Shown here one piece after another: positions 1-10,054 of a DNA stretch of 64,000 nt. Every line of letters starts with the position of its first letter. The first letter of the stretch is position 1. The notes beneath the pieces are model-generated. The model saw nothing but the letters and a program-made list of their open reading frames with translations, was not told where the DNA came from and made no database searches. A program made the translations under genes and the position numbers. The stretch comes from Zymoseptoria tritici IPO323. Its lineage: Eukaryota; Ascomycota; Dothideomycetes; Mycosphaerellales; Mycosphaerellaceae. The stretch lies in contig NC_018216.1 of assembly GCF_000219625.1 (NCBI RefSeq), forward strand, positions 186,001-250,000, given 5' to 3'.

Positions 1-861
1 CACCTCCAACTGCTCCAACACCCGGTCCAAACCCTCCACCTTCTCCCCACCAAAAGTCTTCAGCCTCCTCTTCCCCACCGCCGTAAACAACAACACGACC
101 TTCTTCAACCTCCCCTCCGCCTTCTCCACCAACTCCCGCAACTCGACCCGATCCGCCGGCAAACTATTCGCCGCATTGAACATCTCCTCCACACTCTCCG
201 CATCCCCATCAACCCCTTCATCCCCACTATCCAGCAACGCGTCGTCGTGCCCTTCACTCTCCAAATCCGTACCTTCCTTCCACTCTTTCAACTCCTCAAT
301 CGCATCGCTAATCGCATCTCGATACTGCTCCGCCTTCCGTACGGCTAACCCGGCAATCCCCATCTTCTCCAACTCCGCGACCGCATCGCAGCTCTCCCAC
401 ACCACGCCCGTCGAACTCAGACTATCCCTCCGCGATCCGCCCGGCGCATTCCCCTCCGCGATCGATCGTAGTTCTTGCAGTAGATTCTCCACTTCGCGGA
501 ATACCCTCAAGACCCGCGCGTTCACTTCTTTGCCCATCAGTTTTCCCCACGTCTTCTCTTCCGTGCTGCAAATTTGTGTTCCGCTCATGAGAGCTGGGAG
601 ACAAGTCGTGGACAAGTCCCGGAGGACTGCGGTGATGGCTGTGGGGGTGAAGGGTTTGTTGATTGCGAGGAGGGAGACTTTGGTCGTGTGGGCTTTGAGG
701 AGGGTGGCGGCATCGCGGAGGAGGTGCAGCGGGTTTGGAGCGTTCGGGATCGTGGTGGGGTTCGAGGTGCGGCGTAGGGCGGTGGTGAACTGACGGAGGA
801 GAGACTGGGTGGAGGTTATCAGGTCGATCAAGGCTGTGACCTCTGCTGGTTTCGGCGCCAT
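1..861 (-). CDS. GCIP/cyclin-D1-binding protein 1-like, 3' end cut by window edge
   Basis: An open frame runs leftwards from the ATG at 861 to the first base without a stop, giving 287 residues of a truncated protein. The start reads MAPKPAEVTALIDLITSTQS. It is largely helical, with an acidic stretch around residues 200-215 (ESEGHDD...DSGDEGVDGDAE). The N-terminal pattern (a hydrophobic helix followed by a TTALRR-type segment) and the overall helical layout resemble the Grap2/cyclin-D-interacting (GCIP, CCNDBP1) family, which has a fungal branch of unclear function. The family call is by resemblance only. The gene is divergent from arp6, with about 165 bp between the two starts. The opposite-strand open frames here are shadows. 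Confidence 0.65.
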   Translation of the reverse strand, partial: MAPKPAEVTALIDLITSTQSLLRQFTTALRRTSNPTTIPNAPNPLHLLRDAATLLKAHTTKVSLLAINKPFTPTAITAVLRDLSTTCLPALMSGTQICSTEEKTWGKLMGKEVNARVLRVFREVENLLQELRSIAEGNAPGGSRRDSLSSTGVVWESCDAVAELEKMGIAGLAVRKAEQYRDAISDAIEELKEWKEGTDLESEGHDDALLDSGDEGVDGDAESVEEMFNAANSLPADRVELRELVEKAEGRLKKVVLLFTAVGKRRLKTFGGEKVEGLDRVLEQLEV

Positions 862-1027
862 CGCTGCGGTTTGTTTGTAGTCCCCGTCGTTGTTGTCGAA
901 GTAAGGTGTCCATCTCTACAACTTTTTATTCAGCATCAGAAGTCAAGCGTCTTGGCGGGGTCCTCGACCTCTTTCACATGCGAAACAAGAACCACAACCC
1001 TAAACTCTACATCAACACCACCACCAC

Positions 1028-2377
1028 ATGGCGAAACCAAAAGCGGCGGCGGCGTCATCATCTCAACCCGCCGACCGCATCACACCCCAAACCCTCATCT
1101 TCGACAACGGCGCCCACACCGTCAAAGCCGGCTTCTCCAACCCCTCCACCCCTCCAACCCTCTCCTCCTGCCACATAATCCCCAACTGCATCGCCCGCTC
1201 CAACCGCGATCGAATCACCTACGTCGGCGCCGACCTGGATACCTGCGCCGACTTTGGCGAACTACACATCCGACGACCCGTCGAGAAAGGTTACGTCGTA
1301 AACTGGGAAGGCGAGAAAGCGATTTGGGAACGAACGATTTTCAACTCCAAGTCTCCCGTGCACTGCGATCCGAGTCAGACGAACTTGATTCTTACGGAGT
1401 CACCGAATGCGCCGACGGCGTTGCAGAGGAATGCGGATGAGATGGTGTTTGAGGAGTTTGGATTTGCTTCGCTATGGAGGGTTGCTGCGCCGGTTTTGAC
1501 GGCTTATTCGCCGTCTCCGTTTCCTAATGCGGTCTCACCGGATGCTGGAACTCCGCTTGAGGCTGTGCTTGCTGTTGATGCTGGGCATTCGCATACTACC
1601 GTCACGCCGCTCTATCATGGACGACCACTTCACGCTGCTTGTCGTAGGCTGGAAGTTGGAGGCAAGCTACTTACGAACCATCTTCAAAACCAACTCAGTC
1701 GAACGATGGACATGCATCGCGAAGACTGGATATCTCAGGAGATCAAAGAAGACGTGTGCTTCGTAGCCTCGGACTCAACCAACTTCTCGGACCTCCTTGA
1801 ACGAGTATGGAAGGGAGGAAGAAATGATCCACGCGAGATTGATGTCAGTGTAGTGGTGGACTATGTTCTCCCAGACTATGAAGTTCTCAAGCGAGGTTTC
1901 GCTCGTCAACACGATCCGAGTAAGAGTGCCCGGCTGAGGCGGCTGGGTATCGGGGGTACAAGCGAGATGGTTTTGCCGATCGGTAGTGAGCGCTTCGCAG
2001 TACCAGAAGTGTTGTTCACTCCTAGTGATATTGGGATGCAACAGGAGGGTATCGCGAGTACCGTGATGCAGAGTCTCGCAGCATTGCCAAAGGGGTTGTG
2101 GCAGGGCTTCTTAGCGAATGTGGTGGTAGAGGGAGGAACCAGCTGCTTGAAGGGCTTCCCGGAAAGATTCGAGAGTGATCTGAGGAAGCTGGTGGATGAA
2201 AAATATGTCGTCAGAGTCGCGAGAGCTGAAGATCCGGTCAAGAATGTGTGGTTGGGCGGTGCGCGGTTGGCACAGAACGAGGACTTGTTGAGATCATTGG
2301 TCGTGACCAAAGCGGAATATCTCGAACATGGTGATCTCTGGACGAGGAGGAAGTTTGCGGGCAAAGTCGGTCGCTGA
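1028..2377 (+). CDS. arp6: Actin-related protein Arp6 (SWR1 chromatin-remodelling complex)
   Basis: A single-exon gene of 449 residues. Actin-fold signatures are visible: the N-terminal phosphate-binding strand LIFDNGAHTVKAGF (residues about 23-36), then LILTESPNAP, and the second phosphate loop AVLAVDAGHSHTTVTPLYHG. The run RRLEVGGKLLTNHL and the C-terminal VVEGGTSCLKGFPERFESDL are typical of Arp6 rather than actin itself. In yeast and other fungi Arp6 is a nuclear subunit of SWR1, which exchanges H2A for H2A.Z. The length matches fungal Arp6 (about 430-470). The ATG at 1028 is the first in frame before the conserved core. The gene converges on the armadillo-protein gene, with only 11 bp between the two stops. 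Confidence 0.92.
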   Translation: MAKPKAAAASSSQPADRITPQTLIFDNGAHTVKAGFSNPSTPPTLSSCHIIPNCIARSNRDRITYVGADLDTCADFGELHIRRPVEKGYVVNWEGEKAIWERTIFNSKSPVHCDPSQTNLILTESPNAPTALQRNADEMVFEEFGFASLWRVAAPVLTAYSPSPFPNAVSPDAGTPLEAVLAVDAGHSHTTVTPLYHGRPLHAACRRLEVGGKLLTNHLQNQLSRTMDMHREDWISQEIKEDVCFVASDSTNFSDLLERVWKGGRNDPREIDVSVVVDYVLPDYEVLKRGFARQHDPSKSARLRRLGIGGTSEMVLPIGSERFAVPEVLFTPSDIGMQQEGIASTVMQSLAALPKGLWQGFLANVVVEGGTSCLKGFPERFESDLRKLVDEKYVVRVARAEDPVKNVWLGGARLAQNEDLLRSLVVTKAEYLEHGDLWTRRKFAGKVGR

Positions 2378-2388
2378 AGTCGCTATCT

Positions 2389-3822
2389 TCAACTTGGCAC
2401 CTCCTCCACGATCGCTGCGTTGTTGCTCTCCGCAGACGCAAGTATTACCTCCTTTGCCAATTCAGCAAATTTCTGTTGATTGGTCGGACAATCCTTGCCG
2501 AGTGCTCGAAGCAACTTTACGCCTTCCTGCTTTACGCCTGGCAACTCATGTCGGATCAGACGCTCCAATACGGAAAGAGAAGAATCAGCACCTCCGATGA
2601 TTTCCCTCACGCGGACTGACGGTCGCGAGAGTTGGATGAGCAGTCCAGCCGCCGAGTGTACCACCATCGCGTCTTCCTTGCTGTTGCCTGCCGCCAGTAT
2701 TGCTGCCATCGCGGGCCGGTGGAGCGCAAGCTCATCGCGCTCGACTAAATGTCCGAATTGCTCCGCGGGTAGTGCCCAGAGGAGATTTCCCAGAGCTTGG
2801 AAGTTAGCCGTGAGCAACAATCCATTCGGATCGTTTCTCCGCTCACGTGCATCATCACTCCGGATAAACCTGATGAATAGCCCTTCACACTCTACTCTTT
2901 CGAGTGTATAGATCGTCTTGAAAGCAGGTAGTGCAGCGATGTCAGATAGAATCCAGACGAAACTCGTGCTCAACGCGAGGAGAACTTTCAAATCCTCCGC
3001 TGCCTCTTCGTCGGATGGATCCAGTTTTGATGCTTTGAACTGCTGGCGCCGCAGGATGTCCAAGAGATAGCCAACGTGCCCCTTCGCAATGATGTGCTCC
3101 TGTTCCTTTGGGTCGCGGAGAAATGCCAGCACTGTCTCCGAAAGCGAGGCGAAGGTTTCGACATCCACATACCTTGAATGTAGATCTGGAAGGAATATCA
3201 GGTTTACTAGGTCGTTGGCTGACAGCAGCTCATCGGACTGAGTCCCCGCACTCGCCTTCATTCCTGCGACCATGAACAAGACATCTATTGCGAATGTGAT
3301 ATCTGCTGCGTGGGTTTCCTTCTCGTCGGCACCGTTCGGACGTCTGACTGCGTCTTTGCTCGCCAGGAAGTTGATCAGCGGAACGTGCAATCTCTCCTCG
3401 AAGCATTTCTTCTGCGAAGGCTCATGGTCCGAGCAAATGTTGAACAGTACTTTCGAAGTCAATACTGAGAGCTGAAAGTCTGCAACGGCAAGACACTGAG
3501 CAGCCCAGGAGAATCCAGAAGCAGTGATGATGTCCCGGGCCGGCGTATTATCGGCGCAAGCGTTTGCTATACAGCGTAGAGCAAGAACGCTTGTTTCGCG
3601 ATTGGTGTTGAGATGGACTTCAACGGTGTGCACGAGACCCTTCAAGGTTTCCGGGGTGGCTAGACGCTGACGCGTAGCACTGGATTGTCTGCTGTCAATC
3701 ACGAGTATTGCAAGGTCCGTAGGGTCGTAATCGTTGTATGCAGATATGGCTGAGAGCTGTGATAAAGCTCTCTGGACGGCGGCCTGGTCGACCTGGACGT
3801 CGGCTTGATCGGAAGCAGACAT
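2389..3822 (-). CDS. Armadillo-type protein, SmgGDS/Rap1GDS1-like
   Basis: The frame is open from an ATG at 3858, but the second ATG at 3822 (MSASDQADVQ) starts the conserved-looking part and gives 477 residues. The protein is all-helical with armadillo-like repeats, for example VLALRCIANACADNTPARD followed by VLFNICSDHEPSQKKCFEE, and near the C-terminus GVKLLRALGKDCPTNQQKF. The combination of a LANxCADN-type repeat and NICxDHEP resembles fungal proteins annotated as Rap1 GTPase-GDP dissociation stimulator-like. These are thought to bind small GTPases, but little direct work exists in filamentous fungi. It lacks a signal peptide or membrane segment, so a cytosolic protein is inferred. The exact family is moderately sure; the reality of the gene is high. 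Confidence 0.75.
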   Translation of the reverse strand: MSASDQADVQVDQAAVQRALSQLSAISAYNDYDPTDLAILVIDSRQSSATRQRLATPETLKGLVHTVEVHLNTNRETSVLALRCIANACADNTPARDIITASGFSWAAQCLAVADFQLSVLTSKVLFNICSDHEPSQKKCFEERLHVPLINFLASKDAVRRPNGADEKETHAADITFAIDVLFMVAGMKASAGTQSDELLSANDLVNLIFLPDLHSRYVDVETFASLSETVLAFLRDPKEQEHIIAKGHVGYLLDILRRQQFKASKLDPSDEEAAEDLKVLLALSTSFVWILSDIAALPAFKTIYTLERVECEGLFIRFIRSDDARERRNDPNGLLLTANFQALGNLLWALPAEQFGHLVERDELALHRPAMAAILAAGNSKEDAMVVHSAAGLLIQLSRPSVRVREIIGGADSSLSVLERLIRHELPGVKQEGVKLLRALGKDCPTNQQKFAELAKEVILASAESNNAAIVEEVPS

Positions 3823-4435
3823 TATCGCGCAACGACTGCAATAATCGATTGCTGACACTCTGCGATCGCCGTGGTCCGGGAGAACGATATCGTGGTAGAC
3901 CTAGCGCATTCAGAACGAGTCCATCAAAGTTTGTTGATGGGGTAGTCTAGCATGCAATATTGCGAGTTGCCGTCGTGATGTTCCAGTGAGCGAGGCGTGG
4001 TATGCGGTTCTTGTCGCTGGGCCTAGTGATGTGCGCAGACGAGCTGAACACTACTTCCGGGAAGATATGCGATTAAGACTGAAGTATTGGTCTCTGTTCT
4101 GTGTGAAGTCTGCTTGGTGTTGTTTCCCAAAAGTCTCACAGCTTGACTGTATAGTCGTGGAAGGCAGCGGGCTCAAAGTACCAGACGAGAAAGCAGGATA
4201 CGAGGTAAACAAGGGAGGAAGGCGATGTCATGTCAACGACAGTCCGACTGGGAAAGCACACATTGAAGTCCACTCATATAGACCGGCTGAACGTCGGCAG
4301 ACACCCTGCTCCGCTAGACCTAATCTCGACCACGTCTCCCTGAACGTACACATCGCGCGTCTCTAGACATTCACTTACTCCGACCTCACACTCCCGTCCG
4401 ACCTCACATTCTTTCACGTCAATCCCACCGCCAAC
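3823..4435. other. Intergenic, about 610 bp between divergent starts
   Basis: It lies between the armadillo gene and dpm3, which point away from each other, so it holds both promoters. Short open frames on both strands have no recognisable protein features. No repeat was seen. Confidence 0.6.
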
Positions 4436-4836
4436 ATGACACGCGCCGCACAGACACTTTCCATGGGCCTTCTGGTCGCATCCGTACATCCTCACCAAGA
4501 CCCGACCTCACCCAATGCTCGCTGACCACTCCCTTCTCACAGATCTACACAGTCTGCGTCCTCGGCCTCGTACCATTCCCATCGCTCATTCAGAACGAGA
4601 TAATACCTGTCGTACGCGATCACTGGGAAGCTCTCCAGCTCGTTGAACACATCCACTGACAGTACACCTTGCAGCTCCCCATCTGGGCATTGATCTCCTT
4701 CGGCGCATACCTCCTCGGAAAACTGGGCTGGGGTGTCCTTACTTTCAACGACGTTCCGGAGGCGCACGACGAGTTGATGAAGGAGATTGAGACGGCGAGG
4801 AAGGATTTGAAGGCGAAGGGTGTTAGTGTGGATTAA
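4436..4836 (+). CDS. dpm3: Dolichol-phosphate mannosyltransferase subunit 3 (Dpm3), three exons
   Basis: Exons 4436-4483, 4543-4611 and 4675-4836 join to a 92-residue protein. Introns of 59 and 63 nt start GTACAT and GTACGC and end CACAG and TGCAG; both are in phase 0. The protein begins MTRAAQTLSMGLLVAS. It has two membrane helices, the second around LPIWALISFGAYLLGKLGWG. It ends with the family hallmark VLTFNDVPEAHDELMKEIE and a lysine-rich helix. Dpm3 is a small ER membrane protein that tethers and stabilises the catalytic Dpm1 subunit, which makes dolichol-P-mannose for N-glycosylation, O-mannosylation and GPI anchors. Length fits the family (about 90-95). No single long open frame covers it, so simple ORF calling misses the gene. 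It converges on the SDR gene. Confidence 0.93.
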
Positions 4837-5146
4837 GAGGAGAGATGGCGATGAGGAGGTGTTCAAGGCGCGGGAAATGAAAATGGATTGCGGACAAAAA
4901 TGGGAGAACGGACAAGACAGCACGAATTGGTGGTGTATGATCTGTGGATGCCGGCGAATATGGGACTGGTTGAAGGACAAGCTGTTGAATCAAGCATGGG
5001 CTCGATACACTTGGATGTCAGGCGAGAGTCTATCTCCTCGCAGCACCAGCACGGCGACCAGAACACCACATCATGGCCAGATATATGGAAGCGATGTTGC
5101 TCAGTCCCCAACTTGGCAGCAGCACGATCACACCCTCTCATCCATA

Positions 5147-6176
5147 TCATAGCTTATTCGGAAACAAAGGCGCCTCCCTCCCACCCCTAAACCGCTCCAA
5201 CATCTCCTTCCCCATCCAAACACCCCTTGACTTCGCAATCCCCCCCTCCAACTCCTGACACCGATTCGCCTGCACCAACACCCCCTTCCCATTCGCCTTC
5301 GCCCCCTCCCCCATCAAATTCCCCACCACCAACCCAATCGTCTCGGCAGAATTAATCGGCACCCCTCTCCCATCCATTTCTTTCCCCCACTCCTCCAAAC
5401 TCTGCCCTTCCCTCCTCCCCAGAATAATCGGCGTGAGTGTAATCCCCGGCGCAATGACGCTAATCGCGATCCCGACTTTCGCGCAGTCTCCTTTCAGAGC
5501 GCGGAGGTATCCGACGACGCCGTGTTTCGCTGCGGAGTAGAGTGGTGCGCCGGCGGAGGCGAGGTAACCAGCTAGTGAAGCTGTCATGACGATGCTTCCT
5601 CCCTTTCCCCTTCCAGATCCCTTCTTTGAGCCAGAGGTGCTGTCGTTCCGGAGGTGAAACATCGCCAACTTCAACGTATCGCCCACGGCGCGAATGTCCA
5701 CATCAATGGTAATGCGGTTCGGTTCTGCCAATTCGCCGGAAGCGTCGAGGGTGTCGGTGAAGATCTGTTCGCCTACTTCGGCGACGCCGGCGTTGACGTA
5801 AACAGCGTCAATGCCGCCGAATTTCGTCGCGGCGGTGGTGAAGGCGGAGCGTTGAGAGGGCCAGGAGAGGATGTCGCAGGGGATGTAGAGGAAACGGGAG
5901 GAGGATGTGAGCTCCTTCACGGTGGGAGGATGAGGGGACTTGTCGAGGATGACGATGTTGTTGGAGTGAGAGTGGAGGTATAGAGCTGTTGCTAGGCCGA
6001 TGCCGCTGAAAGAGAATCAGGCTTGCTGTTTTGATTTCATTGGGTCGATTCGTTTCCCTATATGTATCGGCATTTGGATATGACTTCGCTTACCTCGCTC
6101 CGCCTGTGATGAGGATTGTCTTGTTGCGAGGAGGATTTGCCGTTGAGGGCGTGAGGGAGTAGGGTTCTGAAGCCAT
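5147..6176 (-). CDS. Short-chain dehydrogenase/reductase, two exons
   Basis: Exon 1 is 6094-6176 and exon 2 is 5147-6005. An 88-nt intron (GTAAGC...TTTCAG) splits the cofactor motif, and splicing restores TGGASGIG at residues 24-31 of a 313-residue protein. Further SDR marks are NAG in DAVYVNAGVAEVG, an active-site serine in SIVMTASLAG, and YSAAK. This is a classical SDR with a Rossmann fold and most likely NAD(H) preference: the first strand ends in an acidic residue (VIL-D-KSP). This resembles 15-hydroxyprostaglandin-dehydrogenase-like fungal SDRs. The substrate cannot be told. No signal peptide, so cytosolic. It converges on dpm3. Confidence 0.9.
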
Positions 6177-6721
6177 GCTGTTATATTGATGCACTTCCGG
6201 CTACCTGAACTGACTGCACGAGGATTGTACGTATGTAGAGTATGTTTACGGGTTGTCGTTGGCGAGCATGAATAAAGTATGGTTGGTATTGGAGGGGTTC
6301 AATTTGGGTGTAGCCTCGGCTTGAGGGCGAATCCTTGCAATGGGTGTCGATTTTCACGACATCGTTTACGTCTCTTCTCCCCATTGCCTTTGAATAGGTA
6401 ATGTACGACCCATCTCGGTTTCCTGTCCGACGGATGCAATGCGATTGAAGCAATTCAGGCATTTCTCAGCGGTGGTCCGTCACTGAACGAAGGCTGCGTA
6501 GGACCGCTCGAGATGAAGCTCCTGCCAGCTTCATGCACATGCAGGTAAGGTAGGGCGTGAACATTCCCTCATCTTCTCTTTCCTACCTAGTCACGCACTT
6601 CATTGTGCGACCAGCGAGCATCTGACAAACACATCTCTTCATCAACTTGCCAACATCGAACTACCTCTCAACCTCTACCCACCAACCACCATCACCAACC
6701 TCACCGATCGACCCACCCATC
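6177..6721. other. Divergent promoter region, about 545 bp
   Basis: It lies between the starts of the SDR and the UCH gene. It contains pyrimidine-rich runs just upstream of 6722 that look like a 5' leader. No gene or repeat recognised. Confidence 0.6.
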
Positions 6722-7495
6722 ATGGCGCCGCAACCCACCACACCAGGCGTCACCATCAACGCAGCCGGCAAAAAGTCCTTCATCCCACTCGAAAACAACC
6801 CCGAAGTCTTCACCTCCCTCATGCACAACCTCGGCGTCTCCTCCAAACTCACCTGCCACGACATCTACACCCTCGACCGCTCGTTCCTCGCCACCATCCC
6901 CCGACCCGTCCACGCTCTCATCTTCATCGCTCCAGGACCCGTCTACCACCGCGTGCGCGCCCGCCACGACGGCGGTACCGGCAGCGGTAGTAGAGTAGAC
7001 GAACACATCACCTACGACGCCACGGGACCAGACGAGCCGATTCTCTGGTTCCGACAAACGATCGGGAATGCATGCGGTTTGTACTCGCTCGTGCACGCTG
7101 TAGGTAATGGATCGGCGAGAGCGCATGTCCAGCCGGACACACTCATCGATCGACTGCTCAAGCAAGCGGAGCCGTTGCATCGAGTCAAGCGCGCGGCGGT
7201 GTTGTACGACTCGCTGGAGCTGGAGAGGGTGCATATGGCTGCTGCGGTGGAGGGCGATTCACATGCGCCGGAGAGCCAGGAGAAGGTCGGGTATCACTTT
7301 ATTACGTTTGTGAAGGGGAAGGATGGGCATTTGTGGGAGTTGGAGGGGAGTTGGGATCCGATTGATCGTGGGGTGATAGAGGAGGGAGAGGATTTGTTGA
7401 GTGAGAGGGTGGTGGAGATGGGGGTGGGCAAGTTTGTGGAGGAGGCGGAGGGTAATGTGGGATTTTCTGTTGTGGCGGTCGTGACGGAGGAGTGA
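6722..7495 (+). CDS. Ubiquitin carboxyl-terminal hydrolase, UCH family (peptidase C12)
   Basis: A 257-residue single-exon gene. The frame is open further upstream, but the ATG at 6722 (MAPQPTTPGV) is placed where the family usually begins. Catalytic residues are readable: Gln112 in FRQTIG, nucleophile Cys118 in NACGLYSLVHA, and His192 in GYHFITFV. The usual catalytic Asp of the ELDGR motif is replaced by Glu208 (LWELEGSWDP). UCH enzymes (UCH-L3, yeast Yuh1) remove small adducts from the C-terminus of ubiquitin or Nedd8/Rub1 in the cytosol. There is no UCH37-type C-terminal extension, so it is the Yuh1/UCH-L3 type. It converges with the kinase gene, whose stop is 232 bp away. Confidence 0.9.
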   Translation: MAPQPTTPGVTINAAGKKSFIPLENNPEVFTSLMHNLGVSSKLTCHDIYTLDRSFLATIPRPVHALIFIAPGPVYHRVRARHDGGTGSGSRVDEHITYDATGPDEPILWFRQTIGNACGLYSLVHAVGNGSARAHVQPDTLIDRLLKQAEPLHRVKRAAVLYDSLELERVHMAAAVEGDSHAPESQEKVGYHFITFVKGKDGHLWELEGSWDPIDRGVIEEGEDLLSERVVEMGVGKFVEEAEGNVGFSVVAVVTEE

Positions 7496-7726
7496 GGCGT
7501 GGAAAGGCAAGGTTCTGCTGCGAAGGATGAGTGTGAACAGTGCGCGATGCGATAGTCTCACGTTGGTGACATCGACGCTTCTCCGGAAAAAGTGGAGAAT
7601 CACCATGTTGACTCCAGAAACATTCAAGCATACCAAAGATTTTTCGCAGGAGTCTCTTTCCTCCAAGCCCAATCTGATCTCCGCCTCCGGATCCCCTCGA
7701 AGTGCTCGTTCCGCTCCATTCATGCA

Positions 7727-8926
7727 TCACGGCAAATCAAACCAATTGCTTTTGAGCAGCTCCTCTGCCGTCGGCCTGTCCCTCGGGTCCAGTTTCATGA
7801 TTCCACAAAGGAAATTCCGGTCCTCTAACGTCATTTCTTCGTCTTCCATCTGGGCAAACCGCTTGCGCATATCCTGCTCTTCGATGTGGATGTGCACCGC
7901 CGCCAGGACCTGTTGCTGTTCCTTGTCCAACCACATCTCGTAGCTCAACGGGAAGGGTCCAAAGTACCTCGCTTGCTGAACAAGGACGTGAACTAGAAAC
8001 TCCTCATCATCCGCGGACATGTCCCTGGGCTTGAAGATGTGGAAGTTGCGCCCCCAGATCAGGCTGATGAGCTGCTACATGGTCAGTCGATGGGTCATGG
8101 GGTGTGTGAAAACACATTTGCAACTTGCCGTGGCACCGAAAGACCATATGTCTGTGGGAGTCGACCACTTCAGGCCGAACAGAGCTTCCGGGCTTCGAAA
8201 GATGGCGGCTCCGATCGCATGCCTGGTGCCCTGAGGATTCGAGTCGAATCCCACGTCCCAAGCATCGCCTGTACGATGCGAGGTCAGTGCCGTCTGCGCG
8301 CATCGGTCCAATCGACATCCATGTTCTGCTCGAGCTTACCGCAGTCGCCTAGTTTCGCTTCAACCACTCTTGAACCTTCGGAGTCGAAATTGAGCAGGAT
8401 GTTATCCGGTTTGATGTCTTGCATGGTCGCAGAGTCAGTCAAGCGGTTTGTCTCGGGCCGGGTCGTGTATACCGGTGTGAGCGATGCCTTTCGCATGTAG
8501 GGACTTCAGTGCGGAGAGAACACTGCGAGCGATGACTTTGATGTCTTTCCGTGCCAGTTCTGCTTCACGAGACGACCGCAGCGCGTCGAAGTCGAGGTGT
8601 TCCAAGACGAGAAAGGAGGGCTCTTTGCCGTGATCAATGAGTTGTCTGATATATGGGTCGCCCTCGAAGTGTTGCAAAATCGCTTTTTCGCGCTGCAGGC
8701 GGGTCTCAGGGGCATATTTAAGCACGACTTGATGCTGTTGTTGTGACGCCGTATACCCCGATGGCGAGTTCGGTGGACACAGATCACTGGCGGCGGAGGA
8801 AGCGGTGCAGGACTGAATCGACCTTGCGCTCCAGACTTGGTCATGAAGCTTCTGCGCGACGACATATACGTCTTTGACACCCTTGAGTACCTGGCCTATT
8901 CGCAATGGTGATGCGGCTGATGACAT
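7727..8926 (-). CDS. Divergent protein kinase, four exons, one GC-AG intron
   Basis: Exons 8473-8926, 8340-8417, 8129-8268 and 7727-8071 give 338 residues. The introns are 55, 71 and 57 nt; the third has a GC donor (GCAAGT) and a TAGCAG acceptor. Kinase landmarks: VVLK (Lys70), HTDIKPDN (Asp152, replacing HRDLKPEN), LGDCG (Asp176, in place of DFG), the APE-like FRSPEALFG, DIWSFGATLISLIWG, and a C-terminal DPRDRPTAEELL. Lys, Asp and Asp are all kept, so activity is possible despite the unusual HTD and DCG forms. There is no transmembrane or extra domain. The substrate is unknown. Such DIKPDN/DCG kinases form a fungal-specific group, from my memory of fungal genomes. Confidence 0.85.
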
Positions 8927-10054
8927 TCAGGCGATGCTGCTGTTTCCGACAGGTAGGGAGCAAGGACGTCCGAAATGTCATGCTCGAGCTATCATCCCTG
9001 TCAGCACACCTCACTTCACGCCATCTCTCCTGGACCGAAGCCACCTCTTCCCAACTTGAGACATCCACCGATCCTGAACGAGCGAAGTTGGGAAGGCATC
9101 CTCGCGTGAATCCATTTAAAAATGAACAGTTATTGGATGGAGATCTAATCTCCCGGATATGAATCCTTCGGAATTCACCCTCAACGACCTCGGCCTATGC
9201 TCTTGCCACCCTGTCCAACTCAGGCACGACATCGAATGCTCCCAAACGCTTGAAGTGAATACCGAAAAGTAGGTGAGGTCAAGATAGTCTCAAGGAATAC
9301 GAGGTCGATAGTTCAAGGGCTGACATTTCCAGCATCATGGCCAAAACGTGCGCGTGGTTGAAGATCTGCAGGTCCAAAGTCAAACCGCTTCCACGTTGCC
9401 GCCGTGTGGCGTCCACACTTCACGCTATTTCTCCTGAGCCGAAGCCACAACTTCCCTCTTTTGAAGATGAGGATCTGCCCCTTCTTTTTGGAGAAAAATT
9501 TCGGTACCGATGTGCTGTTCTCAACGGTCGACGTTCTGTGAGTCTTGGAGAAGAACTACTCGCACTGAGCATCGTGCCGTGCCCGAAGCATGGACGCAGC
9601 CAGTGCCTATACCGAGCACATCGGCTTGAACTGTCGAGCGATCCAAGACATGTCAAGACCACGAAAAGCCAAACCGGTGCGATGCCCAGAAGAGGAACCG
9701 ACTAGTGATCCGACATGTATCCTCACTGGTCCACTCAGCTACAACAAAGCCGCTGAACACAACTCTGTGGAAATGAGTTCCACGCTCCCGACTCCTTCGC
9801 TTCTCCGGGAACCGAAGTACACTGAGAGGGGGCTTCTTATACGCTGTAGGGAAGACATCTTGTCCTTCTCGATATCTCTGTTCGTCCTGTTCGGCACAAC
9901 TTCTCTTTCCTTTACCTCTCGTTGATACACTCTTTTTGCAGACGTCTGTTCTGCGTCCTTTCATTGAAAGCAACACATTCATTTTCAGCTTTGCCCTTTT
10001 CCAAGGAAGCGTCCATTCCTGATATACCAGACATAGTGCAGAAAGATATCAGTC
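8927..10054. other. Intergenic, about 1.1 kb between kinase and chitinase starts
   Basis: A divergent promoter region. It holds a short diverged direct repeat: 9012-9053 and 9416-9457 match at roughly 80% by eye, with several C/T differences. A plus-strand open frame at 9337-9705 has no family features and is not called. Confidence 0.55.

Noticed and set aside
176..793. 205-codon plus-strand open frame
   Set aside because: It lies antisense to the GCIP-like gene. Its Ser/Pro-rich composition is what the complementary strand of that gene's codons produces.
6701..7234. 177-codon minus-strand frame over the UCH gene
   Set aside because: It is antisense to clear UCH catalytic motifs. The repeated Val/Asp/Gly composition is typical of a shadow frame.
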